Source: Opitutaceae bacterium
GTDB lineage: Bacteria > Verrucomicrobiota > Verrucomicrobiae > Opitutales > Opitutaceae
Assembly (NCBI GenBank): GCA_031266495.1
Contig: JAISAX010000838.1
Coordinates: 1 to 16,732, forward strand
Direction: 5' to 3'
Length of the DNA: 16,732 bases
Part shown: piece by piece, positions 6,705 to 14,700 of the stretch
Numbering within the stretch: position 1 is the first letter of the stretch
How the letters are laid out: every line of letters begins with the position of its first letter
Notes under the pieces: model-generated
The model's database searches: none
Seen by the model: only the letters and a program-made list of their open reading frames with translations
Told to the model about the DNA's origin: nothing
Made by a program: the position numbers and the translations under genes

Positions 6705-6826
6705 AACCCGTCTTCCCGAATCGCGTTTTTTCCGGATACCTTTTCGACTGCGACGGCACCGTCGGTTGACACCATGCCATTGCGCTGAAGACCGCCGGCA
6801 TGGCTTGTATCGAAGTGCCAACGACA
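6701..6826 (+). pseudogene. Collapsed HAD-superfamily phosphatase/phosphoglucomutase remnant
   Basis: An ATG overlapping the dehydrogenase stop (ATGA, 6701-6704) opens MKPVFPNRVFSGYLFDCDGT, which contains the HAD motif I DxDGT with its typical hydrophobic lead-in. The frame then hits TGA at 6767. One base less at 6764-6765 would give DGTVVDTMPL, the standard continuation in beta-phosphoglucomutase-like HAD enzymes. Immediately afterwards comes ALKTAGMACIEVPTT (6782-6826), which matches the region just after HAD motif IV (ALxAGMxCIxVPT), normally some 150 residues further on. So only the two ends remain, with about 450 bp missing, and the extreme C-terminus is lost as well. Function when intact would have been dephosphorylation or isomerisation of a sugar phosphate, matching the surrounding sugar genes. 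Confidence 0.7.
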
Positions 6827-6846
6827 TCGCCCCCCCTTCTCTCTCC

Positions 6847-8436
6847 ATGACGTCTGAATCTCGCATTTCGCAAAGCGACCGCATCCCGATTTTCCAGAAA
6901 CTCGGATTCGCCGCTGGCTCGAATTTCGAGGGTTTTTCGACCGGTCTGGCATTGAGCGTTCTCTGGATGCCATTTTTCAACATCGGACTCGGAATATCGC
7001 CGGTTGTTCTCAGCGCGATTTTCATGGCGCTGCTTGCCTGGAACGCCGTCATTGACCCGGTTATGGGCAACATCACCGACAACGCCCGCACCCGCTGGGG
7101 ACGCCGTCGCCCGTTCATGTTTGTCGCCGCCATCACGACTGCGCTCGTTTTTCCACTTCTCTGGCATCTCCCGCAAAGTGTGCGCAACGGCAATTCGTGG
7201 CTGGCGGGCGTCGCCGATTACATTCCGTTCCTGGCGAAACTCGGCCTCGCCTCTCCGGAAAAGGCCATGTCGCTGTATCTGTTTTTAATCGGCATGATTT
7301 TTTACGCCAGCGTTTGCGCGTGGTGCATGCCTTACAACGCGCTGCAACTTGAACTCACTCCCGATTACGACGAGCGCACGCGGCTGACCGCGTGGATGAC
7401 GTTCTTCAACAAACTCGGCTCACTGATGAATAGCTGGGTCCTGTTCGTTGTCATGCTCGCCGGAATGCTTGCGCTCGGCGACCCGAAGGCGCTGGAGGGC
7501 AAACCGGAATTTTTGCAAAAAATCCTCACGGACATCCAGCCGGCGCTTGCCTCGCTCGCGGGTTCGCAACCCGGGGAAAAGCCGGTTGTCATCGGCGTGA
7601 AACTCGTCTGCTGGCTGCTCGCCGTAATCATCGTTTGCGTCGGATTGTTCCCCGCGCTTTTTGCCCGCGAACGGTATTACAAATCAGAAGGTGTGCGCCG
7701 GCAGGCGCGCGACCCGTTCTGGAAAAACATCGCGGAGTCCTCCCGTTGCGTGCCGTTGTGGGCGCTCATCGCCATCACGTTTTTCGTCCTGCTCAGCACC
7801 AACTCCACCGGCACGCTCGGTCAGTATGTGAATTTCTATTACGTGTGCGACGGGGACCTCGCCAAAGGCGCGCTCATCACAGGCGTCAAGGGCAGCGTGC
7901 TCGTCGTCACCGGCATCGCCTGCATCCCGCTCTTCACCTGGCTGGGCGAAAAGTTCGACAAGCGCACCATGCTCATGGCCATGCTCGGCTGCACAATGGG
8001 CGGACATCTGCTCAATTATTTCCTGATGACGCCCGCGCACCCCTGGTTGCAAATCATCTCCGGCGTGTTCGAGTTCAGCGCCGTCTCCGCCGTCTGGCTT
8101 TTCATTCCTTCGATGAAAGCCGATGTCGCCGATTGGGACGAACTCCACACCGCCCGCCGCCGCGAAGGTTCCATCAACGCCTTCTTCTCCTTCTTCTTCA
8201 AATGCGCGCTGACCGTCGCGATGGGACTCGGCGGCGTCGTGCTGCAACTCTCCGGTTTCGATGCCAAACTCGCCGGGCAGCCCGGCGACGTCACGCTTCG
8301 CATGTTTCACCTCTACCTGATCCTCTCGCCCGCGCTCTGCGCAGCGGGGATTGCAATCGCATGGTTTTATCCGCTCGACCGCACCCGCTCCGCCCAAATC
8401 CGCGCCACCCTCGAAGCCCGGCGCGGCGCGCTCTGA
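6847..8436 (+). CDS. GPH-type MFS sugar:cation symporter
   Basis: The 529-residue integral membrane protein belongs to the glycoside-pentoside-hexuronide:cation symporter branch (MFS_2, MelB-like). The diagnostic loop between helices 2 and 3, DPVMGNITDNARTRWGRRRPF (about 69-90), is clear. Hydrophobic segments fit about twelve helices: for example near 20-45, 52-70, 90-110, 140-165, 195-220, 260-280, 305-325, 350-370, 385-400, 410-430, 455-475 and 495-515. A long loop of about 45 residues (DPKALEGKPEFLQKILTDIQ onward) sits before helix 7, as in many Verrucomicrobial and Planctomycete relatives. It would import a mono- or oligosaccharide with Na+ or H+. ATG 6847 is chosen because upstream in-frame sequence is the HAD remnant region. 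It is followed after 19 bp by the first GH99-like gene, so the two are probably cotranscribed. Confidence 0.9.
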   Translation: MTSESRISQSDRIPIFQKLGFAAGSNFEGFSTGLALSVLWMPFFNIGLGISPVVLSAIFMALLAWNAVIDPVMGNITDNARTRWGRRRPFMFVAAITTALVFPLLWHLPQSVRNGNSWLAGVADYIPFLAKLGLASPEKAMSLYLFLIGMIFYASVCAWCMPYNALQLELTPDYDERTRLTAWMTFFNKLGSLMNSWVLFVVMLAGMLALGDPKALEGKPEFLQKILTDIQPALASLAGSQPGEKPVVIGVKLVCWLLAVIIVCVGLFPALFARERYYKSEGVRRQARDPFWKNIAESSRCVPLWALIAITFFVLLSTNSTGTLGQYVNFYYVCDGDLAKGALITGVKGSVLVVTGIACIPLFTWLGEKFDKRTMLMAMLGCTMGGHLLNYFLMTPAHPWLQIISGVFEFSAVSAVWLFIPSMKADVADWDELHTARRREGSINAFFSFFFKCALTVAMGLGGVVLQLSGFDAKLAGQPGDVTLRMFHLYLILSPALCAAGIAIAWFYPLDRTRSAQIRATLEARRGAL

Positions 8437-8455
8437 TTTTTTCCTTACGAACACC

Positions 8456-9619
8456 ATGAACACCCGCCCGCAAATCGCCGCCTACTATTTCCCCAACTGG
8501 CACGTGGACCCGCGCAACGAGCGCATCCACGGCCCCGGCTGGACGGAGTGGGAGGTCGTCAAGTGCGCCCGTCCGCGCTTCCCCGGACACCGGCAGCCGA
8601 AGATTCCGCTCGCCGGCTACGAGGACGAGGCCGACCCCGCCGTCATGGCGAAAAAAATCGCCCTCGCCGCCGACCACGGCATCGACGCCTTCATCTTCGA
8701 CTGGTACCATTACGACGGTGCGCCCTTTCGCCAGCGCGCCCTGGAGGACGGCCTCCTGAAAGCTTCAAACAACAGCCGCATCAAGTTCGCCATCATGTGG
8801 TGCAATCACGATGGCCGTGACCTGCATCCTGCCAAGGAGCGCGATCCGTCGCCCTACGACGCGGCGCGCATCCTCTATCCCGGAGCCGTCAATGCCGAAA
8901 CCTTCGATCTCATTTGCGATTACTGTATCCGGAATTACTTCACGCATTCCTCCTACTGGACGGTCGATGGCGTGCCTTACTTTTCCATATACGACCTCTC
9001 TCGTCTCATCGCCGGGCTTGGTGGACGCGATACCACTCGCCGCGCCCTCGAACGCTTCCGGGCAAAAACCCGCGCCGCCGGTTTTTCCGGTCTGCACCTC
9101 AACGGCATCGTTCTGGAGCTCGCCCCCCTTCCCGGAGAGACCGCTGCGTTTCATCCCGAAACCGAGGCCGCCGCGCTCGGCTTCGACAGTCTCACCGACT
9201 ACGTATGGGTTCACCACTACAAGACCGCCCCTAGCGACTTTCCCGAAGTGGATTACAACATCGTCCGCGATGGTTATTTTGCCGCGTGGCGCAACCTCCG
9301 GATACCTGGCGCTATCCCCCGCTACCCCTGCGTGACAATGGGCTGGGACGCTTCACCACGCACCCTCCAGTCCGACATCTGGAGCAACCTCGGCTATCCC
9401 TCCATGTATTGCATCAAAAACAACACACCGGAAAACTTCGCCTCCGCCCTTCGACTTGCCCGCGACGAACTCCCCCGTCGCGACCTCCCCGCGCCCTTCA
9501 TCAGCATCAACGCATGGAACGAATGGACGGAAGGTTCGTATCTCGAACCCGACACCATTCACGGCACCGCTTTCCTCGAAGCCATCCGCGACGTTTTCCC
9601 CCTCCGGCAGAAACCCTGA
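8456..9619 (+). CDS. GH99-like/WbsX-family protein, copy A
   Basis: The 387-residue protein starts with the WbsX/GH99-like signature IAAYYFPNWHVDPRNE, then HGPGWTEWEVVKCARPRFPG, HRQPKIPLAGYEDEADPAVM, HGIDAFIFDWYHYDG, and closes with INAWNEWTEGSYLEPD. No signal peptide is present, so a cytoplasmic location is expected. Family members are found in O-antigen and polysaccharide loci and are annotated as glycosyltransferases or GH99-like hydrolases; the chemistry is not settled. Copy A reads MWCNHDGRDLHPA where copy B has the more usual MWANHTWRDIHPA, a change in a normally conserved segment that may alter activity. It lies 19 bp behind the symporter and 12 bp before copy B. ATG 8456 begins right at the conserved N-terminus; no Shine-Dalgarno sequence is visible. 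Confidence 0.88.
   Translation: MNTRPQIAAYYFPNWHVDPRNERIHGPGWTEWEVVKCARPRFPGHRQPKIPLAGYEDEADPAVMAKKIALAADHGIDAFIFDWYHYDGAPFRQRALEDGLLKASNNSRIKFAIMWCNHDGRDLHPAKERDPSPYDAARILYPGAVNAETFDLICDYCIRNYFTHSSYWTVDGVPYFSIYDLSRLIAGLGGRDTTRRALERFRAKTRAAGFSGLHLNGIVLELAPLPGETAAFHPETEAAALGFDSLTDYVWVHHYKTAPSDFPEVDYNIVRDGYFAAWRNLRIPGAIPRYPCVTMGWDASPRTLQSDIWSNLGYPSMYCIKNNTPENFASALRLARDELPRRDLPAPFISINAWNEWTEGSYLEPDTIHGTAFLEAIRDVFPLRQKP
8501..8601 (+). repeat. Near-identical 5' block shared with copy B (9677-9777)
   Basis: Bases 8501-8571 are identical to 9677-9747 (71 bp), and after one mismatch a further 29 bp match. Outside this block the two genes diverge quickly, including at synonymous positions. Confidence 0.85.
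9561..9600 (+). repeat. Identical 3' block shared with copy B (10713-10752)
   Basis: Forty bases encoding GTAFLEAIRDVFP are identical in both genes, and this block sits at the end of each gene. The centre-to-centre offset is 1152 bp here against 1176 bp for the 5' block. Confidence 0.85.
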
Positions 9620-9631
9620 ATCACCAATACC

Positions 9632-10765
9632 ATGAACACTCGCCCGCAAATCGCCGCCTACTATTTTCCCAACTACCACGTGGACCCGCGCAACGAGCGC
9701 ATCCACGGCCCCGGCTGGACGGAGTGGGAGGTCGTCAAGTGCGCCCGACCGCGCTTCCCCGGACACCGGCAGCCGAAAGTTCCACTCGACGGCTATGAAG
9801 ATGAGGCCGACCCCGCCGTCATGGCGCGCAAGATCGCCCGCGCCGCCGACCACGGCATCGACGCCTTTATCTTCGACTGGTATTATTACAACGACGGCCC
9901 GTTTCTCCAGCGAGCGCTCGACGAAGGCTTTTTGAACGCCCCCAACCACGACCGCCTCAAGTTCGCGCTCATGTGGGCCAACCACACCTGGCGCGACATT
10001 CATCCCGCCAAGGAGCGCAAGCGCGACCTTTGGGCAACCGCTCGTCCTCTCTTTCCGGGGGAAGTCACTCACGAGACATTTGACCGCGTCGCCGACCTCT
10101 GCATCCACCGCTATTTCCCGCACCCTTCCTACTGGCGACTCGACGGACGCCCCTACTTCTCCATCTACGATGTGGAAACGCTCATTGCTGGCCTCGGCGG
10201 CACGGAAAACACTCGCCGCGCTCTCGAACGTTTCCGAATAAAAACCCGTGCCGCCGGTCTCCCCGATCCGCACCTCAACGCGATCGTCATGCGTAGCGGT
10301 TCCCGCCTCCATGCCGAGATCGCCACCGCCGCCGTGCTCGGCTTCGACTGTCTCGCCTCCTACTCCATGATCCACCCGTATTGCGCCAAACCGGACGACT
10401 TCCCCGAGGTGGATTATGCCACCGTCCTCCACGCCTATTTCGACGCCTGGGACGACATCATGAAGCGCAGTCCCATCCCCTGTTTCCCGAGTCTCATGAC
10501 AGGCTGTGATAGCTCGCCCCGCACTGTCCAGTCTGACATCTGGGGCGACCTCGGCTACCCCTACATGTATTGCATCAAGAACAACACCCCCGACGCCTTT
10601 CACGAGGCGCTCCGTGCCGTCCGCGAAAAATTCCCCTCCCCCCCTCCCCCGCTGTTCATCAACGCATGGAACGAGTGGACCGAGGGCACCTGCCTCGAAC
10701 CCGATACCGTCAACGGCACCGCTTTCCTCGAAGCCATCCGCGACGTTTTCCCGCCAGCACAATGA
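9632..10765 (+). CDS. GH99-like/WbsX-family protein, copy B
   Basis: The 377-residue paralogue of the preceding gene has the same landmarks: IAAYYFPNYHVDPRNE, HGPGWTEWEVVKCARP, HGIDAFIFDWYYYNDGPF, the canonical MWANHTWRDIHPAKE, YWRLDGRPYFSIYD, LGYPYMYCIKNNTPD and INAWNEWTEGTCLEPD. It lacks a signal peptide. The tandem arrangement with 12 bp between genes indicates duplication. The middle 70 percent has diverged substantially at both protein and DNA level, while the ends remain almost identical, pointing to old duplication with later homogenisation of the ends. Its stop TGA overlaps an ATG (10762) in the frame of the PEP-CTERM gene, so coupled translation is possible. Two divergent copies in one operon suggest action on two different linkages or as a hetero-pair; that is inference. 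Confidence 0.88.
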   Translation: MNTRPQIAAYYFPNYHVDPRNERIHGPGWTEWEVVKCARPRFPGHRQPKVPLDGYEDEADPAVMARKIARAADHGIDAFIFDWYYYNDGPFLQRALDEGFLNAPNHDRLKFALMWANHTWRDIHPAKERKRDLWATARPLFPGEVTHETFDRVADLCIHRYFPHPSYWRLDGRPYFSIYDVETLIAGLGGTENTRRALERFRIKTRAAGLPDPHLNAIVMRSGSRLHAEIATAAVLGFDCLASYSMIHPYCAKPDDFPEVDYATVLHAYFDAWDDIMKRSPIPCFPSLMTGCDSSPRTVQSDIWGDLGYPYMYCIKNNTPDAFHEALRAVREKFPSPPPPLFINAWNEWTEGTCLEPDTVNGTAFLEAIRDVFPPAQ

Positions 10766-10785
10766 TCACCCAACCCGCCAAACCC

Positions 10786-11637
10786 ATGAACACTACATCC
10801 ATCATGAACAACACATCCGGAAACACCGCCCTGCGCGGTCTCAAACTCGCGGTCCTCGCCGCCTTGCTCGCAACAACGACAACCGCCGCCCGCGCCGCTG
10901 AATCTCTCCCGCAAAACGGAAACTTCGAGTCGTGGGGGGCGCAGGAAGCCCTGCCCTACTCCTGGTACAATTCTGCCGGCGACAACGCCAAACTCCTCAA
11001 AGGCACCATTGGCACCGGAAACGCCGCCATCTTCACCCGCGATTCCGACACCGGCATCTCCTTGCTCACCACTTCGCAGGCCTCTTCCCGTTTGCGCAGA
11101 TACAACGTCTCTTTCGACGTGGCCTTTGCTCACGTCAACGCCAACAACGTGCGCCTCTTCCAGTTTACCGACTTCCAGAACGACGACTACAAGCAGGCTA
11201 TCAACATCATTATCAGCCAGGAGTCCTGGAGCAGCAACGTCCTCAAAATCCAGGCCCACAACGGCTCCACTTGGGTTGACCTCGGCACCATTGAGGATTC
11301 GGGAACCTTTGATTCCGAAACCAAAACTTACTCCGCCCTGAAGATCTATACCTTCAGCCTGTCCGTGGACTACGATTCGTCATGGAAATTCACTTACGGA
11401 CTGAAAGACGGCGCGCAAACCTCCGTCGCGGGACTCGCCTTCTACCAAAACTCTGCGGACACGGACACCGTCCTTTGGAGTTTCAATTTCCACACAATCA
11501 ACGCCATCGCAAACGGAACGGCGGTCGCGCTTGACAACGTGTCCCTCACCACCGTCCCCGAACCCGCGAAGTCCGCCGCAGTGCTCTCGATTCTTGCCCT
11601 CGCCCTCACCGCCTGCGCGGTCTCCCGCCGCCGTTAA
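10786..11637 (+). CDS. PEP-CTERM sorting-domain exported protein
   Basis: The product has a signal peptide (LRGLKLAVLAALLATTTTAA followed by RAAES). The mature part looks beta-rich and begins with NGNFESWG, a start common in carbohydrate-binding-like sandwich domains. It ends with a PEP-CTERM tail: VPEPAKSAAVLSILALALTA then CAVSRRR, that is VPEP, a hydrophobic helix and a basic end. This tail directs exosortase-dependent processing at the cell envelope in EPS-producing Gram-negative bacteria; no exosortase gene is in the window. Three starts are possible: 10762 (overlapping the previous stop), 10786 and 10804. 10786 is chosen because its context CCATGAACAC matches the starts of the two upstream genes; length is then 283 residues. 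The interior has no family I recognise. Its position behind two GH99-like genes and before a secreted hydrolase fits a surface glycan-binding role. Confidence 0.8.
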   Translation: MNTTSIMNNTSGNTALRGLKLAVLAALLATTTTAARAAESLPQNGNFESWGAQEALPYSWYNSAGDNAKLLKGTIGTGNAAIFTRDSDTGISLLTTSQASSRLRRYNVSFDVAFAHVNANNVRLFQFTDFQNDDYKQAINIIISQESWSSNVLKIQAHNGSTWVDLGTIEDSGTFDSETKTYSALKIYTFSLSVDYDSSWKFTYGLKDGAQTSVAGLAFYQNSADTDTVLWSFNFHTINAIANGTAVALDNVSLTTVPEPAKSAAVLSILALALTACAVSRRR

Positions 11638-11650
11638 AACCGCCTGCTTT

Positions 11651-11690
11651 CCGGACAGGCTGGACACCTGATCTCGTCCAGCCCGTCCGG
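11651..11690 (+). terminator. Strong stem-loop after the PEP-CTERM gene (possible terminator)
   Basis: The arms CCGGACAGGCTGGAC (11651-11665) and GTCCAGCCCGTCCGG (11676-11690) pair over 15 bp with a single A-C mismatch around a 10-base loop. It begins 14 bp after the PEP-CTERM stop. No T-run follows, so it is not a classical intrinsic terminator; it could be an attenuator, an mRNA-stabilising 3' structure, or a Rho-assisted end point. It separates the upstream operon from the large hydrolase gene. Confidence 0.65.
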
Positions 11691-11737
11691 CTTGCCAGCC
11701 CAACCGCCACCCTGAAACCCGGTTCCCACCCATCATC

Positions 11738-14700
11738 ATGCGCAGCCCACTCCTGTTTTTATCCTTCCTGCTCCCGTGCCTTTTGTCTGCGTCGGAGTTT
11801 TTTTGGAAATACGAAAACGAACGCGACCTGTCACCCGGCCGTATCCAGTTTTACACGGCACCCGGCTGCACCCTCGACAAACACATTCCGGCGGCCATCA
11901 AAACGCCCGATGGCGAAAACACGCTTGCGCTAAAAACAACCGGATTAAAACCGGACGCCCCCAATCACGCCATCCAGACAAACTTCCCGCTCCGCAGAAA
12001 CATCGCCAAAGGCGTGAAACTCAAAATCTCGTTCTTTTACAAGGCCACGACAAACGGCGAGTTTGAATACACACTGGCGCGAAACACCCCGCCTTGGTCC
12101 ATGCTCGCCCGGAACGCATGGAGAAAACTCTCCGCCACCCCGAACTGGCAACTCGCCGAACTGGAATGCGAAACGGACGCCGATCATTCCTCTCCCCTGG
12201 CAACGCCGCGTCTCATGACAGGCCGCTTCCCCGTCGGCGAAACGCTCTACATCGGGCCGGTCCGGCTGCTGGTCGAAAACGAAATCCTGCCGCTCGCGTT
12301 AAACAGGGAATGGAAGGTTTTGCGAAACCCCGCCGCCTCCGCCTCGTTGATCCTTCTCCCGGAAAACGGCGAAACCGCCGTTTTGAAAAACAATGAGATC
12401 GATCTCTCCCCCCCCCCCCCCCGGTCGAAGAACGTTCCCGAGAAGACTGCCGCGTTTTTGTACAACGCATTTGATTCGCCGGAGGCGGGTCGCATGAGAA
12501 TCGGCATGGCCGCCGACTGGTATTTCGATGTCCATGTCAACGGCCGGAAAGTTCACGACGCGATGACCGGCAACCGCTCCGCCCTGCTGCAACCGGAGGA
12601 CCACGTCTTTGACTTTCCCGTCAAAAAAGGCCCCAACATCATGGCCGTGCGCGTGCTCGCCGGAAGCCGTGGATGGAAGTTCATCTGCGGCACGGTGGAC
12701 GCCGACGCGGGGAGACTCGTCAAAATCACCGAATCAAAAAAATACCGCCCGCTGGACATGGGCAGGCTGCTTGTCAAAAGCGGCACCGCGCTGGACTTTT
12801 CCGCGTTAAACGGACCGCGCCAAAAGGCGGGGGAGCTTGGTCGTGTGATTGCCAATACGGACGGGAAACTCGCCTTCGAAAAAGCTCCGGGGAACCCCGT
12901 CCGTTTTTTCTCCTTCGTTTATATCATGGCCAATTCGTGGCGCCTGAAAAATCACCTCTGGACAAAACAGGACACCGAACATTTTGCCGACGCCATCGCA
13001 AACCAAGGCTACAACATGGTGCGGCTGCACACGCTGGACAGGTATTTGCTCGGCTACAAGGTCAACGACCCGCAATACCCCGATATGACCGTCGCCGTCG
13101 CGGGAATCCCGCAGACCGCCAAAGAAATCCCCTTCGACGAAGGAAACCTCGACCGATTCTTTTATCTCGTCCACTGCCTCAAGGAACGCGGCATCTACCT
13201 CAACATGGACCTGATGACGACCTGGAGCGGCTACACAATGGCCGGATACCGCGCACGGAAATCCGGAGAACAATTCCGCGAGCACATGTTTTTCGACGAG
13301 AAATACAGGCGGCACTGGAAAGTGGCATCCGGGTTTTTGCTGACAACGACAAATCCCTACACGGGCCTCGCGTTGAAGGACGATCCGGCCCTCGCCTGCA
13401 TCGACTTCCTCAACGAACAGGACCTCCGTATTGGCGATCCGGCTACAATGGCCGTCTTCACAAAACCGTTCCAGGGATGGCTGAAAACAAAATACAAAAC
13501 CGGGGCCGCACTCTCGAAAGCATGGGGGAAACCGCTCGCCTTCGGCAATACGCCCGCCATTGACGAGACACTGCTCCGCGCTGGCGACACCGCCGCCTCC
13601 GACGCCGCGACCTTTCTGACTGAAACCATGCTCGAAATGACAGACTGGTATGTGAAAATCGTCCGCGACGAAATCGGCTACAAAGGCATCTACAATCAAT
13701 GGGACATGATCATGCGCACGCTGGAAATCCCCGTCCGCGCCCGGCTGCCCGCCATCGCCCAGCACACCTATTTTGCCCATCCCCACTTCATCCCGACTTC
13801 CGGCAAAGCTCCGAAAACGGACTCCTCCCGCTACCTCGGCGGCGTGGAAAACGACATGGTCGTTGACCAGACCAGCTCGCTCGGCTCGACATATTTCCGG
13901 GCGGCGGCCATGGCTCGCTTCCTCGACCGCCCGTATATGATAACCGAATACAGCCATTCCGCGCCCAACCGTTTTCGCCACGAGCGCGGACTCTATTTCG
14001 GTTCCTGCGCAGCCTTGCAGGGCTGGGATGTCCTGACGACGTTCACCGACACGGTGCGCCTGACTCTTGACGATGCGTTCGGCGGTTTTGACAACGCCAT
14101 CGACCCGGTTTCCCGCGCCTCCGAAATCGTGACGGCGCTCGCATGGCTGCGCGGCGATGTCCGCGAATCGCCGCACTCCGTCGCTTACGTTCCCGAACCC
14201 GAAAAATTATTCCCGAAAAATTATCTCGCGGCGATGAGTGACGACTATGCGAAAACCGCGTTTCTGACCAAAGTCGGCATCGTGTGGCCGTCGGCGTCCG
14301 GCGAAAAAACCTCATTTCCCGTCAACAAAACCAGGCCATCGCTCACGATTGTTCCCGAAAAGTTCTCAAGGTTGAACGTGGACCAATGGTATGTGACGGC
14401 GGACAATCGCGAAGGCGGCGAGTTTCCGGAACTTGTCCGGCAATTCCGCGATGCGCGCCTGCTTCCCGAAAGCAACAAAACCCAGGCCGACCGCGCTTTT
14501 TACCAGAGCGACACAGGCGAGCTTTCCCTTGACGAAAAAGCGGAAGAAATGACCGTGGTGTCGCCGCGCCTGGAAGGCGTGATTCTCAAAAAGAACCACC
14601 CCGTTGACCTTGGCAAACTGCGTGTCGTTTCCTGTTCCGAACCCGCCGCCATCGTCGCCGCCTCGCTTGATAAAAACGCGAATCTCGGGGACGCAAGCCG

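Noticed and set aside
7635..8459. Plus-strand frame of 274 codons, Arg/His rich, overlapping the symporter
   Set aside because: Out-of-frame reading of the symporter gene; composition is typical of a frame shadow.
9353..10762. Long minus-strand frame (469 codons) opposite the second GH99-like gene
   Set aside because: It lies opposite a strongly supported family gene, has a composition rich in Gly, Val and Glu typical of antisense frames in high-GC DNA, and matches no family I know.
12806..14176. Minus-strand frame of 456 codons opposite the large hydrolase
   Set aside because: Antisense shadow of a gene with clear signal peptide, binding-domain and catalytic motifs; no recognisable motif of its own.
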